A stretch of DNA of 64,000 bases, taken from positions 38,805,438 through 38,869,437 of the forward strand of contig OZ007574.1 in NCBI GenBank assembly GCA_963931925.1, in the 5' to 3' direction. Under the pieces are notes generated by a model. It did no database searches. It was not told the DNA's origin and saw nothing but the letters and a program-made list of their open reading frames with translations. Below, one piece after another: positions 12,810 to 26,465 of the stretch; the stretch's first letter is position 1; every line of letters starts with the position of its first letter. The DNA is from Onchidella celtica. Taxonomy: Eukaryota; Mollusca; Gastropoda; Systellommatophora; Onchidiidae. The translations under genes were made by a program, and so were the position numbers.

Positions 12810-15800
12810 AACAACAAACTGGAACCGGCAGGCCATTTTTCCTTTAATATTACAGCATGGAGACGCACAGTCTATGACAGTAGGTTTTATGAAAACAACC
12901 CATCGTTTTCTTAATTGTGCGGTTTGATCAACCAGAAATTATAGATCTAGCCAGTCACAACCAAATTACTAATAAACAAAATATAATACGGTACATGCAA
13001 TTTTTTTTCTTTCCCAAATGCAAAATACCATTTTTCTCTAACTAAATGCTACTCATTCCGCCAAAAATAACAACACAAAAAACGGCACATACACATATAA
13101 AAATTGAGATACGTGCAATATTACATTACAATGATAAGCCATCTGCTTTGAATTCATCACCAGTAATCGGACTTCAGAGGTACAGTTAGAAACTGAGCAC
13201 CTATGCCATTTGCCGTAAGCACAGCATGAAAATAAATAATCATATGGAATTGTTTTTATTTTTCAAAATAGGCACATTCAATAATCAATATCACACAATT
13301 AATATAAGGTTCAGTGGTTCAGACTCTCCTCTGAGAAAGTGTTTATCTGCGCATGAAGGAAAGAAAGTCTCAGATTCACACGCAGGAAGCTTGTAATTCT
13401 ATAAACGACGGAAATATGAACACTACTGTAACCTTTTACTTGCAATTTTTATTTTGCTGGAGGGCTGGGCTTTATATAAACATAATTTTTCTGATTTTGT
13501 GCGCTGTTACATCTTATTCCATGGCCAGTAGTAAAATGTGTGAAATAAAAATAAATCATAAATGGTAACCAAAATTTTTTGTTAGCCTGTGTAATCACAG
13601 TTTTGTGCACGGTTGAACAAAAATATGCAAAGGAAAGTAAACTCTGCAGCCAGAGTCTGACGAATTTCAGAGCGATTTAGCTCTATTCCAAGATGTTATT
13701 GAAAGGTTTCTGTAGAAAAAATATCCGGCAGAGCCCTTTACTGTTTAAATACAACAATCTGGTTTGCGCTGCACACACAGCTGTTACACCAAATAAACCT
13801 GTGCAGCTCACTTTGAGGAAAATTTGTAATGGCAAACATTTATTGTTGAAAAAAGAGTTACAAACAAATTGCAAGAATAAAAATTAGGGAAAGAAAACAC
13901 AACACTCACACACCACTTTTTGGTCAAAGGCGAAGGCGACGTCATGTCGCTTTCTGTCTCAAAATTGGGCCATCATCTTATTGAAAGCAACGACGACTAC
14001 ACGACATACCGCTAGATAAAAAATGCTGGCAGAGCACGAGAATAACAATCATTTACAAAAAGGAAAATCAGAATGGAGGATGGACGGCAGAGCTCATAAT
14101 TGTCAAGCATCCAGAGAGTGAATGTGTGTAAATTACTAAATGGCTTTAATAAAGCTTGCCTTTAAACTGATACAGAGATCAGAGTATTTCTGAAAGGAGA
14201 TAATATGCTCATGTTCAAATTGGAAGGATGCAAGCAAACGCCATCTCAGCAGGCCATTTATTTTAAATTCAGTTATAAAGAAATCTCTTTGTGCTTAATT
14301 AAATTTCAAACTTGCTAAACGCAGCACTGCATCTCGCAGTAAGTCTGGAATGCCCCGCTTCGTGAAGTACTGAAATATTAGCGAGCTGCGCTCATCTTCA
14401 TTGAAAAAAAAAAAAGTACCGTATAAAACTTTATTATGAGAAGAGCAATGACATAGATGATAATTTCATTCAGGTAAATAACAGTACAGTGACAATGAGC
14501 ATCTTGAGGATTGGAGAATTCTCATTTCGTCTTGGTTTGCACCACATAATCATAGCTGGTTTCACTCACTTTGAGCCAATCTGCTAAAAAATATAAATAA
14601 ATAAAAAAATGTGCTTGTTATTAGTATTTGTATTTGTATGTAAACTCTTTAATCCTATTTGGGAAATTTGCTTTTGTGCCATTGCAGGCCAGTACCCCTG
14701 TTAAGCTCTAGGGAGAACAAAGTTGTGCAAAGTGGTTTTGGAAAAAGCTACAAATTGAAAACAGAGCAACTATGTTCATTTTGGACCATTGAATATTGTA
14801 TCTTACGCTAGATCTAAATGATGCAGCAATGTTGCTGTGCCACAAGTAAGGAATTTCACTGCCAAGGAATACCATTGCACGAGAGAAAACAAAAAGTGGG
14901 TGATAAACAAAGAAACTAGTTCATACCGCAGTTGAAGGGCGGGGGGGGGGGGGGATAAGTTAATTCCTATTATGCAGCGTTACCATAAAGACAGATAATC
15001 TCAGCTGACAGCCTACATTCCTGTACATCGCACAGGTAACCATTACGTCTTAATTTAATGGCCACAAACTGCTTTTCATCACCATACAAGCCGGCTATAA
15101 AATCACTGCCCAAACGCTGAATGAATGAGACAAAGCAGTTGGATTCAATGGAACAAGCTAACATCTTTAGACGGTATGTTGTTACTACAAATAAAATCGT
15201 CCCCTTTGCAAATATTGCGCTACAACTAGTTATGAAGCCGCAAGTAACCGATGCATTAATGTTGCCAAACTGCTCACCGTCTCCAGACCGTTAATTTTCG
15301 GCAGCTTAAGACCTCTAACAATTTCACCACTCAAAGCCATAGAGCGGTGTTTCCCCCACCCTCTTTTTTCCCCTCTCAATGAACGCATTCAGATTAACTG
15401 AACTCATACACAGGGCACGATTATGTATTTATCAATAGGCAATCGCAGCTTCTTTTTCCTTCCGCTGTCCAAAAATAACGTTACTATTACTCTTCTGTGC
15501 CCTTTGCCACAAACTGACCCTCATTATGTCCTATGATGAAAGGATAAGTCTCTCGGTAGCGCTCGGCAAACTTGTGGCGACTGGCCTGACAGTTGCTTAT
15601 CCAAAAAGTGTCAAAACGAAGATTCTCACTAGTGAAAACCAATGATGAGATTACCGGGGCAAATTTCCAAGTCAACAGACTTGTGAAGTAGGAGGGTGAC
15701 CATGGCCTGGCACGAGAATAACTGTGAAATGATATGCATGTACGGTACTCTTAACAGTGGAACAACATGGAAGATAATGTAAAAGGGGTGTGGTGAAGCA

Positions 15801-18800
15801 ATCTTGTCTTCCACCAATCAACATGACTAGTATTGTCGGTCGGCAAGAAGGATAGAATCATTTTAGTAAATTAGAGAGAATCTATTTTAAGAATAACCGG
15901 TGTGAATAAATACGAAGAAAAACAGAAAATTAAAAACAACAATAACATTAACAACTACAAGATCTATGCAAGAAAAACAACAACACAAATTTTTATAAAC
16001 GGCTGTCGTAAATTAAGATGACTTCTCATATATTGTATTGCTAAGGACAACAAAGTCGGTCAGATCTAACATTTCCATGACAGTGCAAACAGTGCAGGGT
16101 GTCTTCTGTACGTCAACATGGATTATACACATTATTCTATTTTACGATTTGCACCCTTGGGCATTACCAAGCTCTTCCTCTTGATATAAATAATTCTCGA
16201 CTCCAAAAATGAATATATGCCATCCAATAATAACTAGCCTAGCAATGAGGAGAGACCATATCTGGAATGACGCTCTTACTACTCTTAGCACTCCCGTGAG
16301 AGTGATGCAAAGGTATTTGGTTCAAAACTTGATAATGTTTGCTCATAGGAGAACAAAGAGCGTAACGTCCGAAACGAATGCAGTAGGAATATAAATTATG
16401 ACTTCATAATTATTGAAAAGATTTCAGAAAGTATCAATTTCTACGCGTTTTTACTTACACGGTTGATTCCATCCAGGCGTGATAGCGGGTTTTGATGTGA
16501 TTTTTATAACAGATGAATGGTTGAAGTTCGAATTTCCACGAGAATGCCTTTTCACGTGCGAATTTTTTACTGCCCAGAAGTTGGAACAAGAAGGCCTCTT
16601 CCAAAATTTCTGACATCTTTCTGCTTATGTTCGGATTCAAAGTATGACTGAATTCCCTAATAATTAAACATTCAAGTATGAGTGTCTTCACATATTTATT
16701 TATGCTTTTACACACCGTATGATATCACCGGACATGCGAGCGTTTTTCCCCCACCTTTCTCAGGAATTCGGCCTCAGGCAGGTTAAAACTTAGAAAATGG
16801 TCGATAGAAAAGAGCAAGGAGAAGCAGTAAGTAGGTGGCATGGCTGGAAAATTGTCATGATCTGAATAACCTTTACAGGCACCGGCCACTTCTCCTCCGC
16901 ACAGAAGGGCAGGATCTTTTGTCCTGAAACTCAAAAGGCACAAACGCTTCGAGATTCATGGAAGAAATAAGAATCTCTCGGCATTTTTTTTTTTTAACCT
17001 CTTGATGCCACAAGATGTAAAGAGGAAGTGACAAGTGGGCATACTTGACTGGGATAGATGCCCACCCTGCTTAAAAGATCCTCACTTTGGCGTGTGCCAC
17101 CTCTTTCACTCTTCGTCTGACGAAGAATAATGAGTTAGGGCCCACCCGGAAGAGGTCATTCGTTTGTTCTGAATGAAAAAGAAATTTAGATTTGTCTTTT
17201 GTAAAATTTGTATTGTAACCATAAGGGACGAAAATAATTTATAACATTACATACACCTTTGCTGTTACACTTACAGCCGTTTTTAATGTTTCAAATTCCC
17301 ATGCATCTGAATACTACACAAATCTGTGACAATTCGAAATACTGCCATCATTGCAGTTGAGCGTGTTTCATAGCCTTTTCAGGAAAACAATCTTTTATGT
17401 ATGAATAATCACAGCAGTGATGCTTCTACAATATGGATGCTGGGTGAAAGAATGCGCAACAATATAATATATATTTTTTTTTCAAAGCTGTTGTTGTTTG
17501 CGCATGCATCAACGTGGTTTCTTTGCTTCTTACGTAAAATAAATAGAGCGGAAGTGATAAGACCAGTACCACAAGCACGAGCAATGATAAATGTTGAGGT
17601 GCAAAATTAAATGTTCCTGGTAAATATTTGTGCTCTTCTCGCTGACGTACTTCACTGCCTTAATTAATTAAAGAAGAATCTATTGGAAAAAAAAAAAGAA
17701 CAATTCGTTTATGCGCCCTGGTATACAAGAATGTGATGAGGGGCTAAGATGACAGGATTTTTTGCTTACCTTTTTTTTTTTTGCCACCTTAAGATACGGC
17801 CAAAATATGTACATGTATACATTACAATAATATAAAATTAAAATGTGTCTTTTTTAACCGGTTTTGCAAAGGACAAATGAATGAAACATTTCTCACACTG
17901 AGTGATAACGCCACTTGCCAGATTCATTTTGCATTCCACAAATGTTACTGTATGCCATTGTTTGGTCAAAAACAGATGGGACAGCTTATGGTTATATTTA
18001 TACATGTAAAGTATAAACGTTTGTTCGAACAGTAGGGGCGGTGAAATGCCCGCTTTTTGCTTTTTTGAAAATGAAATATCACGGACACAATATACTGACA
18101 ATGGCGGCAGTCATATTGATAAAGGCCAGCATTGGTTTCAAGTTTTAAGACTTTGGGCCCGTGAATTTCCTAGTTTAGAAGTCTGAATTGATTGTGGGAT
18201 CACCACATGAAATCATTTCAGTGACACACAATATTTCCTTTTCTTACATGAAGACCTTTTAAAAATCACTTCTCACAGATATAAAGCTCTACATGATCGA
18301 CAGATAAGCCCTAAATAATCTAAATACTAAATGTCAAAAAAAAAAAGGGGGGGGGGGGGGGCAAGCGAATTAAATTACGCTTTTGCAAATTACATTTTAA
18401 AACATTAATTTTTCTGTTTAAGAAATTATTAAAGAAAGTTTAAAATAAAATAAGAATGCAACATGCTGAGTCAAGGAACATTCTAGCACTGTAGCAGTTT
18501 AACACTTTATTAATCTTGTGGCTGAGGTTTTGGAGAGCTGAACAGACTGCACAAAAATCATATTTTGACCTACGGGCTACATATGAAAGAAAAAAATTCT
18601 GTTTGCTCGACAAAAAAAAAAAAAAGAAAAGAAGTTTGAAAGCCAGGCTTGGATTCCCTAATGCTCTGGTGGAAAAGCCTTTCCATTTTCTAAACTAAGT
18701 CATAGAGTCGTCATACCGAGACACAATTTGTTTATGGAGATCACATAAAAACATGAGAAGGGTCCATGCTTTATCGGATTCTGAGGATGCTGGACCAATA

Positions 18801-21800
18801 ATTTTGACCATCGATCGACGCATCTTACAAAAGATCAGCTTTAAAGGAACGCAAGATCACAAAGAATGATGGCGCCACTGACGAAATTGATGAACACTAA
18901 GAAATCGATACCACAAGTCATAACCCAGTCACATTTTACGGCAATTTGTAAGTCTTGTTCAGGGTGCCAGTGCCGCCGCTTAAATGTTAAAAGTATTCCT
19001 ATGACCGAGCGAAATCGGTTTTTTCAGCCGGCTGTGTAGAGATACTGGCGTTTGCCCCTCAGAAATCTGTAATTTGCATCTTGATCTATTCTTGCCATGC
19101 GAAAACTTCCGGCACACACCTAAACGCACTCAAATTGGCTTGCCATACCGAAACCACCTAAACCGTGGCAGATACATGATTGTATATTTTTGTGCATAAA
19201 TTTACTGTTCCTGTGGCGGTTTTTTTGTGTGTGTTTTTTTTTTTTTTTTGACAGTAATAATATTGTGATTTTCGCAGCTGCTTACGACAAATTTTGAAAT
19301 CTAAATATCAAATTATTGTATTCATGATAAATACAGCTGGCATAGTTGTGGAAAAGCTAGCAGTTCACACGTCAAACACTTGGTTACCCAATATGAAAAT
19401 GACAGTTTCGCCCTTAAATCTAAGTACATGGATTTAAAGATAATGTTTATGTCATTTAAATTAATCTTGTTACTTCAATAAAATGAAGAAAACAAAGGGC
19501 AGCTCCTGACCGGTCTGACTGACAGCTCTTTTTTTTCCTCATTCCGGTTTTATTATAAGATTTACAATGAGCTGTGACTGTGAGACTTGAAAGGCAGAAC
19601 CGAGAGCTCTTCTTTAAGCCAGGAGCTCCTCCTTAAATTACATCAATAACAAGATAATGACACGGATAAGGTTGCGGCATATGTGTGTGCCACAGATTCG
19701 CTTGTCGGATGCTATTTACATTATTATACTTCCATGGTGTCCGTTAAGCCCGTCGAAATAATATAATCCCGTGGCTTCCGCATTTCGGGCCAGAGAGGAA
19801 TCGTAGAAAGGATAACCACCGCGAGACGTTTATCGATAGAACCGCCAGCTATCACAACAATATAATCGCAATCTTACCGAGCATCGTTGCCCTTTTTTGC
19901 TTACAGTGTAATACGACTCGCATTTTTCCCTGCTCACTCCTCTTGCGATGCCAGCCATCAGCCTCTGTGATAAGACAGTGTTTGAATATTCATGCTACGA
20001 AATGGCCTGTATTTCCTACATGACACTTCCCTTTTTCCAACTCTCTTCTCGCTTAAGTTGGCGAAATATCAGTAGTTCGTATTTAAACGCGTATTCATTT
20101 TGTACTACCAATGTTTTGGGACACAGAATATTGTGATAAATTGGGCGAACACGACCTTTGTTGAGAGGTAAAGTCTCATCAGACCTTTATTGTAGTTGGA
20201 TATATATAGGCCTACATAATTCATGACATACTTAACAACTAAAAACCATGCCTCCAGTCCAAATGCCATGTGGGTGCTCAGAGAACCAAAAGTCGTAAGG
20301 GTTTCTGGTATTACAACTTCCGTAGCTAGCATGCTTGTGTTTGACTTAGAAAAGCTGCTTTGATAGGCAGGAAATGAGAAGCTGAGAAATGAAGGTTGAA
20401 CAATGAGGCATTCATGAGAGGTTTTATAAGATGTAGTATTATTAAACATGGCCGTATTCCTCAGTTGCAGATAAATCATCACATCTCTCACATACCTAAT
20501 TCAAAATACAGAAGCTCTTTTACGTGGTTGTTCATTGAACTTTTAACTGTTTCACCAATTCTGTTGACCGCCAGTTCATGGTCTTTCAATTTTCATATAT
20601 ATTTTAAACTGATGAGTGGTAGACCCATACCTTTTGTCCAATTTCAATACCATTATGTTTATCATCTTATACTTTATCATTATCTCCTCCACACACTCAG
20701 TAATTACTAAGAATGGACTGTGGCTAAAATCAGGACCATTTGAGTTGCAGACATTATAATCCTTGCATTAGTTTGTAGGATGCGAATTTCTAAATTTGCA
20801 TTTTAAACGGGCATGCATTTCTTTCTGGCCAAAATCATGGGAGGCAAAGTGCAAAACTTAATCATTCTCCTCAGATTACACATGAAACTGAGAATACCTG
20901 CAGTTCTCTTTCAATAAGATGTATATTATGATGTGTCTCTAACATAGACATCTTTATCTTTCTCCTAATATACATTTATGCATGTCCAAAAACAGCATAT
21001 GGCAGGTATTTCTTTGGCAGCTGAGCAGCCTGTACACATTAAAATGAAACCAATACCTATTTGGTCAACAGCACACAAAAAGTCTGTTTCGAAAAACTAT
21101 ACAACAGGAAAGCATCGATGAACATTAAGGAATCATAACACATTTCAAATCCAATACATTTTCAAATTCTTTAATTCCATGAAGTTTACTTGGAAGGCCT
21201 TCTACTTCTAGGTAATAATCAGTTCAATTGAAGACTCGCAAACAAACAAAAAAAAAAAAAGGTTCCCTGCTTGCATGGAAAAATAACAATGATTGAGATC
21301 TCAGTCACTGTGAGATTATTCTATTGTATCATGTTCAAGTAAGGAACAGGAAGCATGAATTAGAAAACTGTTGAACAGCTAGTGAAAACACTTGAAAATG
21401 AAAATCTGAAAGTATTAAGAATAAAAATGAAAAGTCCTTGAACACGTTCTTACACACCAGCTTGATGAGCCAGTTTAAATCTATCACACCCAAATCTTGC
21501 ATCTTCAATACATTTGTCACATTCAAACAACTAAAGACCTTCAGTTATACCAATGTTTTCTACAATATTTATATTTAAATGACAATTAAAATGTGGAGAT
21601 CACTCTTCTATCTAAATACCGGTAATAAAATAACTGAATGTATCTTTCAGAAGAATTGGAACAAGGTGGACTGACCCTACGGAAAGGGAAACACTAACGA
21701 TAATAACGGCAAGTTTCAACGGAAATCTCCACAAATCACAATTTTATAAATTAAGACCAAAGCAGACAGAGAGCACAAGCTCAACAACATAAATGAAATA

Positions 21801-22375
21801 TGGAAATCAAACACTCAATAGCAAAACTTGTAAAGCTGAATGTGAGATCTGGAATTGATCTGTCAACTTGTGCCTTTGCTTATTCACTTTTGCGGAGATG
21901 AATGGGCCTTGGGATTGATCTGAGGGGAATAGAAGATACAGAAAACATGCTTGCGTTGCATTTCATGAATAAATCAAACTAATGTTTCAAAAGACAACCC
22001 ATGCAATACATTCTGGAATCACTCATTTTCATAAATCCATGGCACATGTGATGTCCACAGGTGATTTCCTACAAACAGATACTATAGATCCTTATACCTG
22101 TCTGTTTTATTATCTTTTCTTTCCACAGGGCCACATCTTCTGCTGATAATGGTAAAATAGGCCTTTTTGAGCAAACACTGTGAGAACTCTTTCACTACCT
22201 TCTCAGATGCTCAGACTCCCAAGTTAGGAGAAAACATTGGAGTGCAACAAAAGCATGTTATGTGATTTTAATTTTTGAAATGAGCTTAACTAACACATTT
22301 ATATTTTACTATCACCCTCCCCTCATAAAATTAGAACAACACTGTGAAAAAAAAAATCCACTTTCATGAGGATCA
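12810..22375. other. Long non-coding stretch
   Basis: About 9.5 kb in which I can support no gene. It contains poly(G) runs (about 14940-14954 and 18348-18361), poly(A)/poly(T) runs and many short open frames. A few minus-strand frames (14970-15164, 15533-15627, 16455-16715, 16740-16920) look less random than the rest, and the one at 16455 sits next to a GTAAGT donor, but none has a recognised product. Confidence 0.4.
21884..21919 (-). CDS. Possible terminal exon of the RNF212B-like gene
   Basis: A strong acceptor (TTCTATTCCCCTCAG|) is followed by twelve codons in phase 0, INPKAHSSPQK and a TGA. The phase fits the last secure exon of the gene at 26466-26536, and the 3.4-kb piggyBac element would then lie in the last intron. 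No homology supports so short a peptide, and a different frame through the same sequence also reads plausibly. Confidence 0.2.
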   Translation of the reverse strand: MNPKAHSSPQK

Positions 22376-22379
22376 TTAA

Positions 22380-22395
22380 CCCTCGGCGTACATCG
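22380..22395 (+). repeat. piggyBac left terminal inverted repeat
   Basis: CCCTCGGCGTACATCG directly follows TTAA. It pairs with 25809-25824 with two mismatches. Confidence 0.92.
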
Positions 22396-22912
22396 CCTTT
22401 TTACTACCTTTCCCGTACGTTGAGGGGTCTGTCACAACCCCATATTTTACATAGCTTTTTTTCATCTCACCTTCCCCGTACGTCGTGGGGTCCGATACTA
22501 CCCCAGATAACAGTACATGTAATAGCATTTTACTGATACACATGGTGTGTTACTGTGGTGTGTTCCTAATACAATGTACTACTAATAGCAACTGAGTAGA
22601 AAAATAATACTTTAAAAAGACAGTCTATTGTCATTGCGACCACATGCACATGTAAAGAATATGTTATACATTTACATAGTTGCAGTGACAAACTTTTTAT
22701 AAATTTTTTGCTTTTTTAAAAAAAACATGGTTTGTTGTGTGTGTGTGTGCGCACGTGCCTGCGTGTCTCAGGATTTCCCAGTGCACTGTGAATACATTTT
22801 GTGTCCAATCAACAAACATAAGGACTTCAGTTGATACCTTACTCCACTCTCCAGCACTTTATTTAGTATAAGTGAGACAAGAAAATTGTTGGTAAAGTCA
22901 AAAACATGATCC

Positions 22913-24443
22913 TCAATAGAAAATAAAGGACTTTGAAAGATTTGCTTGGAGGTTTTGACGCAGAACCTGACCTTGAACCAGAGCCTGTGCAATCAATATT
23001 TGAAACCCTTTACGGTTGTCCTTGTGGGCTGTGGAGTCCTCTGGCATCCTGCACCTGAATATTACAAATGCAGCAATGCTGGCCACGTCTAGCATGTTGT
23101 AGAAAAGTCACATTGGCCAAGGTTTTGTAGATCTCAGAGCAGACAGGACAGCAGCCATTATGTCCATAACATCAACACCCCCTTTGGTGGCGTTGTAGCA
23201 GGAGACAATTTCAGGAACTTTCTTTCTGCTGTCATCTACCGATAATGTGTGATGCATGGTGCTGAGAAGTATTGCATTCTTCTTGCTGCCTGACTTGTAG
23301 CTAACAAGAGAAGCTTTCTTCTGAAATCCGAAAATTAAATCATATTTTGGGATTTTCTTGTTTGGGATTTCAGGAGGTAAAACCTTTTGTTTCTCCTAAC
23401 AGTGCCTACTAGTGTCATTTTATTTTTTGCTAGACAATCCGGTAGTTCCATGTCAGTGAAAAAATTGTCACATGTCATGTTTCTAAATAAACCAAAGAAG
23501 GATGTACACAATCTTGTAGCAACGTCCCGGCCTAAATATTTCCCAATTTCCCTGCCCTCCTTCCCAAGATAAGGTTCGCCTTCTAAGGGATAAAATGTAT
23601 CCGCATCAGCTGACCAGAAGGTCTTAATGCCGTTCTTTCCTGGTTTGGAAGGCATGTACTGTAGAAACTTACAAAGCCCTCTCCACGGCACAAGTTGTTC
23701 ATCTATGGTGATGTATGGTCCTGGCAAGTAATGCTGTTTCAAGTTTGAACTGACAATGTCCCACACTTCACGGAATGGAGCAAAAATGTCTCTTGCCCTC
23801 CTAGCCGATCTTGTTTCTTTGTCATGAAATCGTAAATGTTCTGACAACTGCAGAAAACGATTCCTTTCCATGACGGATCGCACAGAATTGTTGCCATATT
23901 CCTTGACCCGTATCAGTGTTGTTGGCATCAAGTTTTGGCCCATGGCATCGAGGTTGATGAAACATCCAATCAGCGCCTCAATTTCTGTCTCATCAGTCTC
24001 CACACACGTTGCATCTTTGCTTCTTCTTCCTTCCAAGTTTGTGCATTTCACTTTGATGGAAATCAGCATTCTGGTCAGGAAGAGATGGAATGCAGTCACA
24101 GGGGAATGGATGGACAGTTGCTGGCCTTGTTCAGTGGAGGTCTGAATATGTTCCTGGCTGGGGTTTTTGTAACTGCTAGTGGGTTTTTACTCCACTTTGT
24201 TTTGTCATTCTCCTCCATTATGATGTCCCCTGATGATGTACCAACATGTTATGCTGGTTCCAGCTCAGTGAAGGAGTATTCTTCCTTCTATCTCATGGGC
24301 TCTCCCTCCTCCTTCTCCTCCCCATCCTCATCATCAGCATCACTTTCTGACAGTTCTGGGGTTTCTGTAATGAAAACGTTTTCCTCTTCACTGTCAGTTG
24401 ACACATCATCCATTAGCAGGTGAAAGATGTTCTTACGGTCCAT
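22913..24443 (-). pseudogene. piggyBac transposase (DDE_Tnp_1_7 family), broken
   Basis: The start MDRKNIFHLLMDD at 24443 leads into an acidic N-terminal region (STDSEEEN, DADDEDGEEKEEGE), as piggyBac proteins have. The longest intact piece (23335-24099) holds YITIDEQLVPWRGLCKF with the first catalytic Asp and MTCDNFFTDMEL with the second. After a one-base frameshift near 23345 the protein continues with AILLSTMHH and YNATKGGVDVMD, the third catalytic Asp, then FYNMLDVASIAAF. Breaks I can see are TAG and TAA in the acidic region near 24260-24300, a frameshift near 24100, the frameshift near 23345 and a TGA near 23108. All three catalytic Asp codons survive, but no functional protein can be made. 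Confidence 0.93.
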
Positions 24444-24479
24444 CTACAAAACGTAGTAAAAGAGAAAAGTATTAATTAT

Positions 24480-24966
24480 ATCAATATAAGGATAAAGATG
24501 ATTGTATGTACAGAGCTACCCCACCCTGCGTATTTAGCAGGCTCAAAGCCCTTTACAATATTTATCTCCCCCCGCAGGCCAAACCATTCCAAAATCCGCC
24601 ACAACATCCAACGGAGCAGCCATTTATACTCAAGCACGCACTCCCCCTTCCATTTATACTCAGGCACGCACACACACCCATACATAATAATAATAATACA
24701 CACACATCACTCCCTGACAAATTCAAGCAGTGAGTTCATTTCAAGATGTATGCTGCACTCAGAACTTTCGAGCTTTTCTCTGCTCCCAAGCAGCACGCAT
24801 TTATCCAGAGATGACTGTATCGGTACTACTTTCACACCAGAGTGGGGTGTGAAAAATTGTGTCAAGTGCCTTTCCCAAAAATACGTCGCCAGCCCTGGTA
24901 AGGATTTGAACCCCGGACCCCACGACCTCCTGTCCGGCAGCCTAAGCACTAGGTCACCGGCGCCAC
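24480..24966 (-). mobile_element. tRNA-derived SINE inside the piggyBac element
   Basis: On the minus strand the 5' end carries a tRNA-like head: an A-box-like TGACCTAGTGCTTAGG and a B box in GGGGTTCAAATCC. The body has GGGAAAGGCACTTGACAC and a CACACCCCACTCTGGTGTG segment like the central domain of widespread animal SINEs. The 3' part has TTGTAAAGGGCTTTGAGCC, the kind of tail shared with partner LINEs. It lies upstream of the transposase start (24443), so it may have disrupted the promoter of the element. The open frames here are non-coding shadows. Confidence 0.8.
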
Positions 24967-25073
24967 AATACTACATCGCAGTATAGGCTACAGTTCTTAC
25001 ATTATCACCAAGCCGGTTCCTAAACTCTGTGCACAGCAGTCACAGCGCAATGCCTTTTTCTCGTACCTCACTC

Positions 25074-25160
25074 TACAATAATAATAAAAATTTGTATAGT
25101 GCTTGAAATGTCGAAAAGGGCATCTCAAAGCATTTTACAATAGACCCAATACAATAAAAA
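25074..25160 (-). mobile_element. LINE/SINE 3' tail fragment
   Basis: Read on the minus strand it gives TTGTAAAATGCTTTGAGATG, then CAAGCACTATACAAATTT and an ATT-rich end. This resembles the 3' ends of CR1/L2 elements and their SINEs. Only about 90 bp is present, in the right arm of the piggyBac element. Confidence 0.6.
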
Positions 25161-25808
25161 CTAACTATATTGTACAATTGAAAAAAAAATAAAAACAATA
25201 AAATATGGATGTTTATACAATAATGAGCTTTATCATTTTTAGGTGGTAGGCCTACTCACCTTGAACTTGCTGTGGAGTTGTGATATTGTGTTTCCTTAGA
25301 AGTTAACACACTTTTGACAGTTTTTTTTGTTCTGTAGCTATCACTGAATCAATGATATCAGATATTCTGAGCCTCGACACTTTCGTTGACCTGTCATGTC
25401 ATGTCCATCAGTCCTGCAAAGTTGTCATTGACTGAGGGGTCACGTGTATGGTCAGCCCCGTTGAGCGAGCAGGATACAGTTCAGCATAGAACTGCGTCGT
25501 GGCATCGAGTGGTGAAAATAAAATGCTGTATAAAATGTGGGGTCGTGTCAAACCCCACGATGTAGGGGAAGGAATGAAGAATATTTTGCTATATAAAACA
25601 TGGGGTCGGGACAGACCACGCAATGTACGGGAAAGGTAGTAAAAATGTACGTGCATTGGTGAGCAAAGATTCCAATGCTTTTTAATTTTGAATATGTGAG
25701 TCGATGGGCGATGACGTCATTGAGGAATACATGGAGTATCGAGCTCCTGGAACTAAAATTGAATTAATGAGAGCACATTTTAGAGGGCGTGGGGTCTCTA
25801 ATGATCCC

Positions 25809-25824
25809 CGATGTACGGCAAGGG
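25809..25824 (-). repeat. piggyBac right terminal inverted repeat
   Basis: Read on the minus strand this is CCCTTGCCGTACATCG, directly preceded by TTAA. It pairs with the left end. Confidence 0.92.
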
Positions 25825-26465
25825 TTAAGAATATAGCTCAAGTACTGTGGAAACTGGAACAATTAAAAAGAACTTAGTACATTACAAAGCAGCTCAGCCT
25901 ATTAAATTAAAGTTCCTCTTCATTTTATTTTGCATCTATACATTTGCTTGTCATTCATATTAAAATGAAAAGTTTGGTTTTTCTTAGCATGAACCGACTT
26001 CTCCGCCTCTCGCTCTCTTCCCCCCCCCTTGACCCTCTGATTATGGGACAATGATCGATAAATACTCAAGGAACATGCTCCACGCACTTAAGTACACACA
26101 TACTGAACATTTCTTAAATTTTAGCTTTTTATTAAAACGGCAGACTGATGTGAAGATGTTTCCCATATTCAAACTAACGAAATTGTGAAAGTATCCAAAA
26201 GTAATGGCTTTGTGTCTTCTCATATAAATATGTACACATAAACTAGCAAGCTAACCTGCATCTATCTGTCAATTTTTAGTGATTTTCAGTGAGCGATTTG
26301 AGAGCCTTTTTTCTAAACACATCTAGGAGCCTAGCTCCATTATAGGAAGACCCAATAGTTATGAAGTAATTATTTTTTACAAATTATTATGAGAACAAAA
26401 TAATCTTTCAAAATGTCAAATCATTTCAAAAAATAGATAAAAAATGCATACTAATTATACTTTAC

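Larger units (their letters stand above)
22380..25824 (-). mobile_element. piggyBac-type DNA transposon with TTAA duplications
   Basis: Two TTAA sites (22376-22379 and 25825-25828) bound the element. Its ends are inverted repeats of about 16 bp: CCCTCGGCGTACATCG on the left against CCCTTGCCGTACATCG on the right, read inward. TTAA targets and CCC-starting ends are diagnostic of piggyBac. Longer subterminal inverted repeats of roughly 110 bp follow (about 22395-22504 and 25535-25650), with ACTACCTTTCCCGTAC and GGGTCTGTC motifs. The transposase lies inside on the minus strand. A SINE (24480-24966) and a LINE-like 3' tail (25074-25160) have been inserted or captured upstream of it. Confidence 0.93.

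Noticed and set aside
14970..15675. Minus-strand frames containing RLGSDFIAGLYGDEKQF and HKFAERYRETYPFIIGH
   Set aside because: They look somewhat protein-like, but splice sites and homology are not convincing.
16455..16943. Two minus-strand frames, one next to a GTAAGT donor
   Set aside because: No family recognised and no phase-consistent partner exon found.
24420..24986. Plus-strand frame of 188 residues
   Set aside because: It lies antisense within the SINE and the piggyBac upstream region. It is a shadow frame.
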